Positions 7,102 through 14,392 of a stretch of DNA of 14,830 nt are shown here, piece by piece. The notes beneath the pieces were generated by a model. It made no database searches. It was not told the DNA's origin and saw only the letters and a program-made list of their open reading frames with translations. Source of the DNA: DASYSL01 sp036003365 (GTDB lineage: Bacteria; Eisenbacteria; RBG-16-71-46; DASYSL01); assembly GCA_036003365.1 (NCBI GenBank), contig DASYSL010000177.1:1-14830 (forward strand), written 5' to 3'. The position numbers and the translations under genes are program-made. The first letter of the stretch is position 1, and every line of letters starts with the position of its first letter.

Positions 7102-7511
7102 AGCGCCGCTATGGCGTCCTCTTCGCCGTCGTTCTGGCGGTGGCCGTCGTGCTGGCACGGGTCCGCGCCCCCCACAGTGCCGCCGGCCCTGATGCTTCGG
7201 CAGCCGTTCAAGCGCGCGCCGAAACCTTGTCGCTCGTGATCGAGAACGGAGCCATCTCTCCCGCGTACACGAGCGTCTCCAAGGGCTCCCTGGTGCATGT
7301 TCACGTTGCTTGCCGGGGCACCGCGCCCGTGTCGCTGGCGCTCGCCGGTTACGAGAGCCGCTTCGCCATTCCGCCGCTCGCGCCGGGCAGCCGGTGGGGC
7401 GGAAACTTCGTCGCCGATCTGCCTGGCGACGATTTCGCCTGGCTCCTCGATGGCAAGCCGGTCGCGCGGCTCGCGGTGAGCGGTTCGCACCTGGTGGAGG
7501 GACACCGATGA
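7098..7511 (+). CDS. Small exported cupredoxin-like protein in the nos operon, function unknown
   Basis: I do not recognise this 137-residue protein as a named family. It has a basic start and a hydrophobic helix (about 7-20) that acts as signal or anchor, an Ala-rich linker (about 25-42) and a compact all-beta domain (about 43-128). The pattern VIENGAISPAYTSVSKGSLV, then PGSRW, LPGDDFAWL and a final ARLAV strand resembles an EfeO-type cupredoxin fold, but the classic Cys/His/Met ligand loop is absent. A possible metal site is HVHVAC (His67, His69, Cys72). It sits where some clusters carry nosL, the copper chaperone, but has no lipobox. It is locked between nosF and nosY by ATGA overlaps at both ends, so it is expected in fixed ratio with the transporter. 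A periplasmic maturation or copper-delivery role is inferred only. Confidence 0.7.
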   Translation: MKRRYGVLFAVVLAVAVVLARVRAPHSAAGPDASAAVQARAETLSLVIENGAISPAYTSVSKGSLVHVHVACRGTAPVSLALAGYESRFAIPPLAPGSRWGGNFVADLPGDDFAWLLDGKPVARLAVSGSHLVEGHR

Positions 7512-8329
7512 CATCGCTCGTGGTGGTGGCGCGCGAGGAATTCCGCCGCACGCTCGAGACGCGCTGGCTCTTCGGATTCACCGCGCTGTTCGCGCTGCTC
7601 GTGCTCGGGCTCTCGTATTTCGGACTGGCACAGAGTCGCGAGGTCGGTTTCCAGGGCTTCGCCCGCGTGACCTTGAGCCTCATGAATCTCGCGCTCCTCA
7701 TCGTGCCGCTCGCCGGGCTCATGCTCGGGGTCACGAGTATCGCGGGCGGCGACGAAGCGCTCAGCCTTCTCCTCGCTCAGCCGGTGGGGCGCGGGCACGT
7801 CCTGCTCGGCAAGTTCCTCGGACTCGCGGCGGCGCTGAGCCTCGCGCAAGTCCTGGGCTTTGGCGGGGGCGGCGTGATCGTTGCTCTGCACGGCGGCGCC
7901 GAGCAGGCGCGCGGCTTTGCCGTCCTCACCGTGCTGTCGCTCGCTCTGGGCTGGGTCTCGCTCTCGGTCGCCATGGCCATCGCTTCGCTGTGGCCGGATC
8001 GCTTGCGCGCCATGTCGACGGCACTTCTCCTGTGGCTGATTCTCGTCGTGGCCTACGACCTCGCCGTCCTCGGCGCCACGGCCATGCTCTCGGGTCTTCC
8101 TCTGCAGAGCGTTCTCCTGCCGGCGCGCGTGCTGAATCCCGTCGATCTCGTGCGCGTGCTGACCACGCTCGCCATCGGATCGGGCGCGCTGTTCGGCCCC
8201 ACGTCGGCCGTGCTCATGCGCTCCATGGGAAGCGCGGGCGGCGTGGCGCTGGGTGTCGCCGCGCTGCTCGTGGAAGGCGCCGTGCCGCTCGCCGTCGCCG
8301 CCTGGGTGTTCAAGCGGCGCGATTGGTGA
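7508..8329 (+). CDS. nosY: NosY, ABC-2 type permease for NosZ maturation
   Basis: The 273-residue protein has about six membrane segments (about 22-42, 57-78, 102-128, 136-160, 167-192, 244-267), as expected for NosY. It would form the membrane channel driven by NosF and dock NosD on the periplasmic face. The N-terminal amphipathic stretch REEFRRTLETRW, the motif SIAGGDEALSLLLAQPVGRG after the second segment and the NPVDLVRV motif near 210 are typical of NosY and related ABC-2 permeases. The start codon overlaps the previous stop (ATGA 7508-7511). It is the last recognisable nos gene; the kinase gene begins 47 bp after its stop. No NosL follows. Confidence 0.93.
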   Translation: MTSLVVVAREEFRRTLETRWLFGFTALFALLVLGLSYFGLAQSREVGFQGFARVTLSLMNLALLIVPLAGLMLGVTSIAGGDEALSLLLAQPVGRGHVLLGKFLGLAAALSLAQVLGFGGGGVIVALHGGAEQARGFAVLTVLSLALGWVSLSVAMAIASLWPDRLRAMSTALLLWLILVVAYDLAVLGATAMLSGLPLQSVLLPARVLNPVDLVRVLTTLAIGSGALFGPTSAVLMRSMGSAGGVALGVAALLVEGAVPLAVAAWVFKRRDW

Positions 8330-8341
8330 ATCCGGACATGT

Positions 8342-8347
8342 GATAGA
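8342..8347 (+). promoter_or_regulatory. Possible -10 element for the kinase gene
   Basis: GATAGA, preceded by TGT, resembles an extended -10 box in the 47-bp gap after nosY. Transcription would start near 8353, leaving a leader of about 25 nt. The -35 region would lie inside the end of nosY and shows no clear match, so this is a weak call; read-through from the nos operon is the alternative. Confidence 0.3.
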
Positions 8348-8349
8348 GT

Positions 8350-8375
8350 CGCGCTCTTCCAACTCGGAGAGCGCG
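8350..8375 (+). promoter_or_regulatory. Hairpin covering the kinase ribosome binding site
   Basis: CGCGCTCT (8350-8357) pairs perfectly with AGAGCGCG (8368-8375) around a 10-nt loop. The stem ends one base before the ATG at 8377 and includes half of the GGAG (8366-8369) that serves as Shine-Dalgarno. Such a structure could limit translation initiation; this is inferred from pairing alone. Confidence 0.5.
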
Positions 8376-8376
8376 C

Positions 8377-11019
8377 ATGGCATTGAAGCCGGGCACCCGA
8401 CTCGGCCCGTACGAAATCGAATCCGCGATCGGCGCCGGCGGCATGGGCGAGGTGTACCGCGCCCGCGACACGCGTCTCGACCGTACGGTGGCGATCAAGG
8501 TGCTGCCCGCGCACCTGGCGGCCGATCCCGACCGCCGCGCCCGCTTCGAACGCGAGGCGCGCGCCGTCTCGACGCTCAATCATCCGCACATCGGCCAGCT
8601 CTACGACGTCGGGCGTGAGAGCGATGTCGACTATCTCGTGCTCGAGTTCATCGAGGGCGAGACTCTCGCGCACCGGCTCGAGCGCGGCCCGCTACCACCT
8701 GCGCAAGTCGTGCAGTACGGGATCCAGATTGCCGACGCGCTCGATCGCGCGCACAAGAGCGGCATCGTGCACCGCGATTTGAAGCCCGGAAACGTCATGA
8801 TCACGCGCGGCGGCGTGAAGCTCCTCGATTTTGGCCTCGCGCGCTCCATCGAAGCCGTGACCGGTCCGCAAGCGCTCACGCTCTCGCCGAGCGCCGCGCA
8901 GCCGCTCACGGCCGAGGGCACGATCCTCGGCACCTTCCAGTACATGGCGCCCGAGCAGCTCGAAGGCAGAGAGGCCGACGCGCGCACCGATCTCTTCGCG
9001 CTCGGCGCCATCCTCTACGAGATGGCCACCGGCAAACGCGCCTTCGAGGGCAAGAGCCAGGCGAGCTTGATCGCCGCCATCCTCGAGCGCGAGCCGGCGC
9101 CCATCTCGGCGATTCAGCCACTCACGCCGCCGGCGCTCGAGCGCGTGGTGCGCGCGTGTCTCGCCAAGGATCCCGACGAGCGCATCCAGACCGCGCACGA
9201 CGTCAAGCTGCAGCTGCAGTGGGTGCAGGAGGGCGGCTCCGCCGCCGGGCTCCCGGCGGTGGTCGCCGAGAAGCGCAAAGGTCGCGAGCGGCTGGCATGG
9301 ATCGCGGCCGCGGTGGCGGGCCTCGCGGCCGTCGTCGCTTTCTCGCTCCTCGCCACGCGTCACGTGCCCGAACGCAAGCCGGTGCGTTTCACCATCGAGC
9401 GTCCGGCGGGAACCGCGAGCATCACCTGGCCGCGGCTCTCGCCCGACGGTCAATGGGTGGCGTTCCAGTGCGTCGACTCGAACGGCCAGCGCTCGATCTG
9501 GGTGCGTGCCATGGACGCGCTCGAAGCCCGGCATCTCAACGGCACCGAGGGCGCCGGGCGACCCTTCTGGTCGCCCGACAGTCGCGCCATCGGCTTCTTT
9601 GCCGAGGGGAAGCTCAAGAAAGCTCCCGTGGACGGCGGACCCGTGCAGTTCATCTCCGAGGCCAAGGGCTCGGACGGATCGTGGGGAGCAAACGGCGTCA
9701 TCCTCTACGACAATACCCAGACCGATACGATCATGCAGGTGAGCGCGAGCGGCGGCACGCCCAAAGCCGCGTCTTCTCTCGACCGCAAGGCTGGCGAATT
9801 GGGCCATGCCTGGCCGCAGTTCCTTCCTGACGGTAAGCACTTCCTGTTCGTCGCGTTCTCGAGCCGCACGAGCGAGCAACTCAAGGTGGGTGAGCTCGGG
9901 GAGTTCAAGAGCAAGGTCGTCCTCGCCACCGCATCGCGCGGCGAATACGCGCCTCCGGGGCGCCTGGTCTACGTGCTCGACAACAATCTGGTCGCGCAGC
10001 CGTTCGATCTCGCGAGCTTGCGTGTCAGTGGGGATCCGGTTCCGATCGCCGAGCACGTGAATCTACTCGGCGGCCGCGAGAACTTCTCCACCTCGCAAGC
10101 CGGGACGATCGCCTTTCAGTCAGGCACGGACACGCCCGGGAGCGATCTGGTGTGGATCGACCGCTTGGGGCGCGTGCTCTCGACGGCCGCCAAGACCGAC
10201 ATCTACACGGACATGTCCTTCTCTCCGGATCAGAAGCAAGTGGCGGTGACGATCGGGGAGGGCGGCTCCGGCAAGCCCAACATCTGGATCGTCGACCTCA
10301 CGCGGGGGACGCGCTCCCGTTTCACCTTCGACGGCGCCAACCACGTATGGCCGGTGTGGTCTCCCGACGGGGAATGGATCGCGTTCGCGAGTGACTCGGG
10401 GGGCGCCACATTCCGGCCCATGCGCAAGCCGGTCAACGGGGCAGGCCAAGGGGAATACCTCACCGCGCCCTCGGGCTTCCCCGAAGGCATCGGCTCGTGG
10501 ACGCCCGACGCGCGTTCCGTGCTCATCCAGGTCTTCCGCAGCGGAAATTGGGATGTCGATCTTCTGGACCTCGTGTCGCGCAAGCGGACGCCCTTCTTGA
10601 ATTCCCGCTTCAGCGAGGAGCACCCGCGCATCTCGCCCGATGGCAAGTGGGTGACCTACTCGTCGGACGAGAATGGCCGCAACGAGATCTACTTGTGTGA
10701 GATGGCGAACCCCGCGAACAAGTGGCAGGTTTCGCTGGCCGGCGGGCGCCTCCCGCGCTGGAGCCCGGACGGAAAGGAGATCCTCTTCGCTGGTACGGAT
10801 GGGCGTGAATGGGAGGTTTCGGTGACCACCACGCCGTCCTTTCAGACCGGCGAACCCAAGCCGCTCTTTCCCGTCCGGGTTCCCACGCAAGGCTTCCCAC
10901 AAGAACGCATCCTGGAGGCCAAGGACGGCAAGCGCTTCCTGGCGAACTTCATGATGAGCGCGGAGTCGCCGACGCCCATCACCGTGGTCGTGAACTGGAT
11001 GGGCGGGGCCAAGAAATAG
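8377..11019 (+). CDS. Transmembrane Ser/Thr protein kinase with PD40 beta-propeller sensor
   Basis: This 880-residue protein has a complete Hanks-type kinase domain (about 12-283): glycine loop GAGGMGEVY (19-27), Lys41 in VAIK, Glu60, catalytic HRDLKPGN with Asp134, DFG (151-153) and APE (191-193); it is an RD kinase. A single membrane helix follows (about 306-326). The rest is a large extracytoplasmic beta-propeller with at least eight PD40/TolB-like motifs such as LSPDGQWVAF, WSPDGEWIAF, ISPDGKWVTYSSDENGR and WSPDGKEILFAG. The layout places kinase inside and ligand-binding propeller outside; the ligand and targets are unknown. This architecture is abundant in Acidobacteriota, Gemmatimonadota and Eisenbacteria. 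The ATG has GGAG 7 nt upstream, partly masked by a hairpin. Whether it senses anything linked to N2O respiration is open; it follows nosY by 47 bp on the same strand. Confidence 0.95.
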   Translation: MALKPGTRLGPYEIESAIGAGGMGEVYRARDTRLDRTVAIKVLPAHLAADPDRRARFEREARAVSTLNHPHIGQLYDVGRESDVDYLVLEFIEGETLAHRLERGPLPPAQVVQYGIQIADALDRAHKSGIVHRDLKPGNVMITRGGVKLLDFGLARSIEAVTGPQALTLSPSAAQPLTAEGTILGTFQYMAPEQLEGREADARTDLFALGAILYEMATGKRAFEGKSQASLIAAILEREPAPISAIQPLTPPALERVVRACLAKDPDERIQTAHDVKLQLQWVQEGGSAAGLPAVVAEKRKGRERLAWIAAAVAGLAAVVAFSLLATRHVPERKPVRFTIERPAGTASITWPRLSPDGQWVAFQCVDSNGQRSIWVRAMDALEARHLNGTEGAGRPFWSPDSRAIGFFAEGKLKKAPVDGGPVQFISEAKGSDGSWGANGVILYDNTQTDTIMQVSASGGTPKAASSLDRKAGELGHAWPQFLPDGKHFLFVAFSSRTSEQLKVGELGEFKSKVVLATASRGEYAPPGRLVYVLDNNLVAQPFDLASLRVSGDPVPIAEHVNLLGGRENFSTSQAGTIAFQSGTDTPGSDLVWIDRLGRVLSTAAKTDIYTDMSFSPDQKQVAVTIGEGGSGKPNIWIVDLTRGTRSRFTFDGANHVWPVWSPDGEWIAFASDSGGATFRPMRKPVNGAGQGEYLTAPSGFPEGIGSWTPDARSVLIQVFRSGNWDVDLLDLVSRKRTPFLNSRFSEEHPRISPDGKWVTYSSDENGRNEIYLCEMANPANKWQVSLAGGRLPRWSPDGKEILFAGTDGREWEVSVTTTPSFQTGEPKPLFPVRVPTQGFPQERILEAKDGKRFLANFMMSAESPTPITVVVNWMGGAKK

Positions 11020-11020
11020 A

Positions 11021-11046
11021 AAGGCGGCGGATGGCTCCGCCGCCTT
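11021..11046. terminator. Bidirectional hairpin terminator between convergent genes
   Basis: An 11-bp perfect stem (AAGGCGGCGGA, 11021-11031; TCCGCCGCCTT, 11036-11046) with a 4-nt loop starts 1 nt after the kinase stop and lies 22 nt beyond the stop of the minus-strand gene. Read on the minus strand, it is followed by a T-rich tract (TCTATTTCTT), so it looks like a true intrinsic terminator in that direction. On the plus strand the T-run is only the stem's final TT, so termination may be weaker. Confidence 0.75.
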
Positions 11047-11068
11047 CCGGTTCGACGCGAAGAATTTC

Positions 11069-11713
11069 TCAGGCCGCTTTGCGTCGCGCCGCCACTCGTC
11101 CCACTTCCTCCGCCGAGATGCCCTTGTTCTTGCGCCAGATCGTCGATTCGGCGTAGGCGTTCTCGAACACCAGAACGACGGTGTCGCGGGTCGCCGGCTG
11201 GGGGCTCTTGCCCTGCGACTCGGCGCGCGCGCGCTCGACCAGCGCCTGCGGCCTGGCCCCCGGCGAGTGCACGCTCGCGTGCCCCGGGCGCGGATCGAGC
11301 CCTGTGGGTCGGGAGCTCGAGTACGTGCTGCTCGTGCCGTCCTGGAAGCGGCAGACGACCTCGAACCACGAGCCCGCTTTGGGATGCTCGTAGATGGCGG
11401 CGATCAACCGGTCCGACGGGTTGGCCATGAGCTGCACGATGACGCCCGGCAGTTCCGGAATGCGGTACGTGCCCGCGTCCTGGAAGCCGAGCTGGGCGAA
11501 CGAAGACGCCAGACCCGCCGCCGGCTCGGGGTTCTGCCAGCCGTCTTCACCGCAAGCCAGGAGCCGGATCGTGTCCGGCTGGCGGTTCAGCGCCGCGGTG
11601 CCGATGGCGCGCCCCACGGCACCCGATTTCCCGCTCACGATCAAATAGGCCAGGACCCTGCGCAGCAGGAAGAGGCCGGCCAGCGTTCCAACACACACGA
11701 GAATCGTGCTCAT
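11069..11713 (-). CDS. Membrane-anchored protein of unknown function
   Basis: I do not recognise this 214-residue protein. It has one N-terminal membrane helix (about 4-27, with RR at 18-19) and a mixed soluble domain (about 40-130) containing short beta strands around GTYRIPELPGVIVQLM, IAAIYEHP and WFEVVCRF. A Ser/Pro/Gly-rich stretch lies near 128-155, and the tail is basic (TIWRKNKGISAEEVGRVAARRK). The start is the ATG at 11713, because GGAGG (complement of 11718-11722) sits 4 nt upstream; the open frame continues far upstream but only through the control region of the divergent gene. It converges on the kinase gene with a shared terminator between them. It has no visible tie to the nos genes. 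Confidence 0.75.
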   Translation of the reverse strand: MSTILVCVGTLAGLFLLRRVLAYLIVSGKSGAVGRAIGTAALNRQPDTIRLLACGEDGWQNPEPAAGLASSFAQLGFQDAGTYRIPELPGVIVQLMANPSDRLIAAIYEHPKAGSWFEVVCRFQDGTSSTYSSSRPTGLDPRPGHASVHSPGARPQALVERARAESQGKSPQPATRDTVVLVFENAYAESTIWRKNKGISAEEVGRVAARRKAA

Positions 11714-11805
11714 CGTTCCTCCCTCCCGTCCCGCGACCGGAGACGGGCTCGATCGGGAGTTATCGGCGGAGTCCCGCGCGCGCTTCACTCGGCGCCGCCG
11801 GCGCC

Positions 11806-11834
11806 TTTCCGGCACCGCGCCCCTACGGTAAAAT
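11806..11834 (+). promoter_or_regulatory. Candidate sigma70-type promoter for the YCF48-repeat lipoprotein gene
   Basis: TAAAAT (11829-11834) matches the -10 consensus at five of six bases, and TTTCCG (11806-11811) is a weak -35 at 17-bp spacing. It lies in the divergent gap about 110 bp before the ATG at 11943, so a leader of roughly 100 nt is implied. This is the only AT-rich spot in this gap. Confidence 0.45.
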
Positions 11835-11942
11835 GGAGGGCGTCCAGAAGCAGCGCTCGTCCCGCTCGCCACGACCATCTTGGATCGGCGAACCTGGCGC
11901 GACGCGGCGTCCCATGGTCCTCCCGACCTTTCCGGAGTCTCC

Positions 11943-13241
11943 ATGCCTCGAATGCTTCGCCCCGTCGCTCTCGTCCTGGCGCTCGCCTTCGTGGCTTCGG
12001 CCCTCGGGTGCAGCGGGTCGCCCACCACGAGTCCCGTGGTCGGCCCCTTCAGCACGATCACCATCTCCGCTCCGGCCGAGACCGTGACGTACAACAGCTC
12101 GCTGGCGTTCGCGGCCACCGTCATCGACACGGCGGGGAACCCGGTCACCGGTCCGGCGCTCGCCTGGAAATCGACCAACACGACGACCGCGAGCATAGAC
12201 GATCACGGCGTGCTGACGCCTCATCTCGAAGGAACGACGATCGTCACCGCCGAGGGCGGGGGCGCCATCAGCAATCCCATCATGGTCACCGTGATTCCCG
12301 GATTCGGGTGGGTCGATCAGTCCCCGGCGGCGGTCACGCTCAACAACCTGAACGGCGTGCACTTCCCCGATCGCCTGCGCGGATGGGCGGTCGGCGACGT
12401 GGGCACCATTCTGTTCACGTCCAACGCCGGCCTGACGTGGGGGAGACAGAACTCCAATTCCACGGGCTATACGCTGAACTCCGTGTTCTTCCTGACGGGC
12501 CAGCACGGATTCGTTGTCGGCTCGGCCGGACGCATCCTCGAAACCACGGACCATGGCCTCACGTGGACGGTGCGTAGCGGCATCGACACCAACAACGGCT
12601 CGAGCCTCAACGACATCGTGTTCGTGGACGACCATACGGGTTTCATCGTCGGCAACGGCGGCCTGGTGTTGAAGACGGCGAACGCCGGCGCCACCTGGAC
12701 CCGCATCCTGCCCACGACCGTCTCCAATCTGTTCACCGTGTCGGCGACCTCCCAGCCGGGACCGGACACGACGGCGTGGGCGGCAGGGCAGGGGGGCGTG
12801 ATCCTGGACAGCGAGGATGGCGGCGCCACCTGGCAATCGGTGGCGACTCCGTTCATCACCGACGTGACCGGGATCGTGCGCCGCACGCGCGACAATGCCT
12901 TCGCCGTGGGCCCCAACGACGTCACCGCCATGACCGTGTCCACGCCGACCACTCCCGACTGGGTGCTGGCGCCGACACCGCCCACGTTCACCAATTTCTA
13001 TGGAGTCGCGTGGCCGAACGCGGTTCAGCTCATGGCGGTGGGCGAGAACACCGGCGGGCAGCCCACGGTTTTGCGCTCGCTCGACCAGGGCACGACCTGG
13101 ATCACGCAGCCTCTGCCCACGAGCGCGGTGCTCTCCAACCATGGATTGCGCGATGTCTGGTTCATCGACCAGGATCACGGATGGGCCGTGGGCCGCTCGG
13201 GGACCATCATCCACACGGCGACGGGTGGTACGACCCAATAG
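11943..13241 (+). CDS. Lipoprotein with Big2-like domain and YCF48-like beta-propeller
   Basis: The 432-residue protein has a lipoprotein signal (hydrophobic 8-20, ALGC with Cys23). A bacterial Ig-like domain of Big2 type follows (about 36-119: VIDTAGNPVTGPALAWKSTN, then ASIDDHGVLTPHLEGTTIV). A propeller comes next (about 120-432) whose repeats carry the YCF48/BNR-like signature G-x-x-G-x-I-L-x-T-x-D-x-G-x-T-W, for example VGDVGTILFTSNAGLTW, VGSAGRILETTDHGLTW and VGNGGLVLKTANAGATW, ending with VGRSGTIIHTATGG. YCF48 proteins assist photosystem II assembly in phototrophs, but in lineages like this the fold is a common surface propeller with no photosynthetic role; the function here is unknown. 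The ATG at 11943 is preferred over an upstream in-frame codon at 11880 because it leads directly into the signal peptide and has GGAG (11934-11937) upstream. Confidence 0.88.
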   Translation: MPRMLRPVALVLALAFVASALGCSGSPTTSPVVGPFSTITISAPAETVTYNSSLAFAATVIDTAGNPVTGPALAWKSTNTTTASIDDHGVLTPHLEGTTIVTAEGGGAISNPIMVTVIPGFGWVDQSPAAVTLNNLNGVHFPDRLRGWAVGDVGTILFTSNAGLTWGRQNSNSTGYTLNSVFFLTGQHGFVVGSAGRILETTDHGLTWTVRSGIDTNNGSSLNDIVFVDDHTGFIVGNGGLVLKTANAGATWTRILPTTVSNLFTVSATSQPGPDTTAWAAGQGGVILDSEDGGATWQSVATPFITDVTGIVRRTRDNAFAVGPNDVTAMTVSTPTTPDWVLAPTPPTFTNFYGVAWPNAVQLMAVGENTGGQPTVLRSLDQGTTWITQPLPTSAVLSNHGLRDVWFIDQDHGWAVGRSGTIIHTATGGTTQ

Positions 13242-13689
13242 CGTTCTCGCGCTCGCGCTGGTGACGATGCTCGCGGCATCGTGCTCGCGCGAGCCGGGAC
13301 GCGAATCGGCCGCCGTGTCCTCGAGCGGCCCGCCGCATGGCGGACGCGCCATCGATCTCAGCGCAACCGACCGCGCCGAGCTCGTGGTGGACGACACCGG
13401 CATGATCGTGGTGCGCCTGTACGACGCGTCGTGGCGCTTGCTCGATCCCGCCGGCAAGTCGGTGACCGTGCGCATCGAGACGCCCGACAGCGCGTTCATC
13501 GATCTTCAGGCTGAACCCATGGGCACGGGCTCGGCGGGGCACTTCATGGTTCCGATGGACAAGGCAGTGATCGCGCACGTGCAGGAATCGGGCGGCTACG
13601 CGGCCACGGTGCAGGCGGTGATCGACGGCCGGCACGTGCAGGGCACGGCGAAAGTTCAAGGACTCGCCACCGGCGGACAGGGGATGTGA
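13225..13689 (+). CDS. Small putative lipoprotein, unknown function
   Basis: This 154-residue protein is not recognised. It has a short signal (VLALALVTMLAASC, lipidation at Cys20), a Ser/Pro/Gly-rich linker (about 21-45) and a single beta-rich domain (about 50-145) with alternating strand patterns (ELVVDDTGMIVVRLYDASW, SVTVRIETPDSAFIDL, GYAATVQAVIDG). This looks Ig-like or carboxypeptidase-regulatory-like, but no family motif is clear. There are no cysteines after the lipidated one and no haem motif. The GTG at 13225 is the best start: it puts the basic residue just before the hydrophobic stretch and overlaps the preceding gene by 17 nt, but the ribosome site is weak. It abuts the NYN gene with a TGATG overlap, so all three genes probably form one transcript. 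Confidence 0.65.
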   Translation: MVRPNSVLALALVTMLAASCSREPGRESAAVSSSGPPHGGRAIDLSATDRAELVVDDTGMIVVRLYDASWRLLDPAGKSVTVRIETPDSAFIDLQAEPMGTGSAGHFMVPMDKAVIAHVQESGGYAATVQAVIDGRHVQGTAKVQGLATGGQGM

Positions 13690-14279
13690 TGGCCAAGAAG
13701 AAAGCTTCGGCTCCGAGCGAGATCTACGGCGATTCCACCGTCGAGCGCACGATCGTCATCGACGGCTACAACCTGATCCTGCGCAGCCCCGCATTCCGTC
13801 CCGACGACCGGCGCGACCTCGCCCAAGCGCGCGACAAGCTGGTGAACCTCCTGTCCTGGGCCGTGGGCAAAGGCGAGGTGGAGTTCATCATCGTCTTCGA
13901 TGGCGCCGAGACCGGCTTCGGCCCTGCCCGCGCGTCCAAGAGCGGGCGCATCACCGTGCGCTTCTCCAAGCCGCCGCAGAACGCCGATCAGCTCATCCAG
14001 GAGATCGTCGAGGAGCTGGAGGACCGGGGCCGCACGGTCACCGTCGTCACCTCCGACCTCGAAGTGGCGCGCCACGCGCGCACCCACGGTGCCAGCGTGG
14101 CGCTCTCGGATCTCTTCGCCGCCAGCCTCTTCCCCGAGCGCGTGGCCACCGATCTCGCCCGCCAGAAAGCCGCGGCCGAGCCGGAGAGTGGCGCCGACAA
14201 GCCGCTCGGCTTCTCGAAGAAGGACATGAAGGAATGGATGGAGATGTTTTCGCAGCAGAAGAAGGAAGAGGACGAGTAA
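13689..14279 (+). CDS. YacP-like NYN-domain ribonuclease
   Basis: The 196-residue cytoplasmic protein belongs to the NYN (PIN-like) nuclease group of the YacP/Rae1 type. The four acidic positions expected of the active site are present: Asp25 (VIDGYNLI), Asp71 (VFDGAE), Asp100 (NADQLI) and Asp123 (VTSDLEVA). The central alpha/beta fold (about 18-150) is followed by a charged C-terminal tail with KKDMKEWMEMF and a run of Lys/Glu. In Bacillus, Rae1 cleaves mRNA on the ribosome; the same role here is only possible, since this family member is distant and has an extra N-terminal lysine-rich start. The ATG at 13689 overlaps the previous stop (TGATG); a GTG one codon earlier is an alternative. A G-rich ACAGGGGA lies a few bases upstream. 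It is the last gene of the three-gene run. Confidence 0.88.
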   Translation: MAKKKASAPSEIYGDSTVERTIVIDGYNLILRSPAFRPDDRRDLAQARDKLVNLLSWAVGKGEVEFIIVFDGAETGFGPARASKSGRITVRFSKPPQNADQLIQEIVEELEDRGRTVTVVTSDLEVARHARTHGASVALSDLFAASLFPERVATDLARQKAAAEPESGADKPLGFSKKDMKEWMEMFSQQKKEEDE

Positions 14280-14392
14280 GCCCCTCGTAAGCCCGAGTAC
14301 CCCGGAAAAGGCCTCTGTTCGGTTTTCCCGCCCTGCCTCGTTGGTCCCTTTGTCAGGCCGCAATGGACCGCTCATGAGAACGAGGTGAAGGC

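Noticed and set aside
5899..7734. A 611-codon minus-strand frame opposite nosD, nosF and nosY
   Set aside because: Arg/Ala-rich low-complexity translation without domains, covering three solid plus-strand genes.
11823..13499. A 558-codon minus-strand frame opposite the YCF48-repeat lipoprotein
   Set aside because: No recognisable domain and an Arg/Gly/His-rich composition; the plus strand has a signal peptide and repeated propeller motifs.
14304..14328. Weak inverted repeat GGAAAA/TTTTCC after the NYN gene as terminator
   Set aside because: Only 6 bp, mostly A-T, with a 13-nt loop and no following T-run; a terminator here is possible but not supported.
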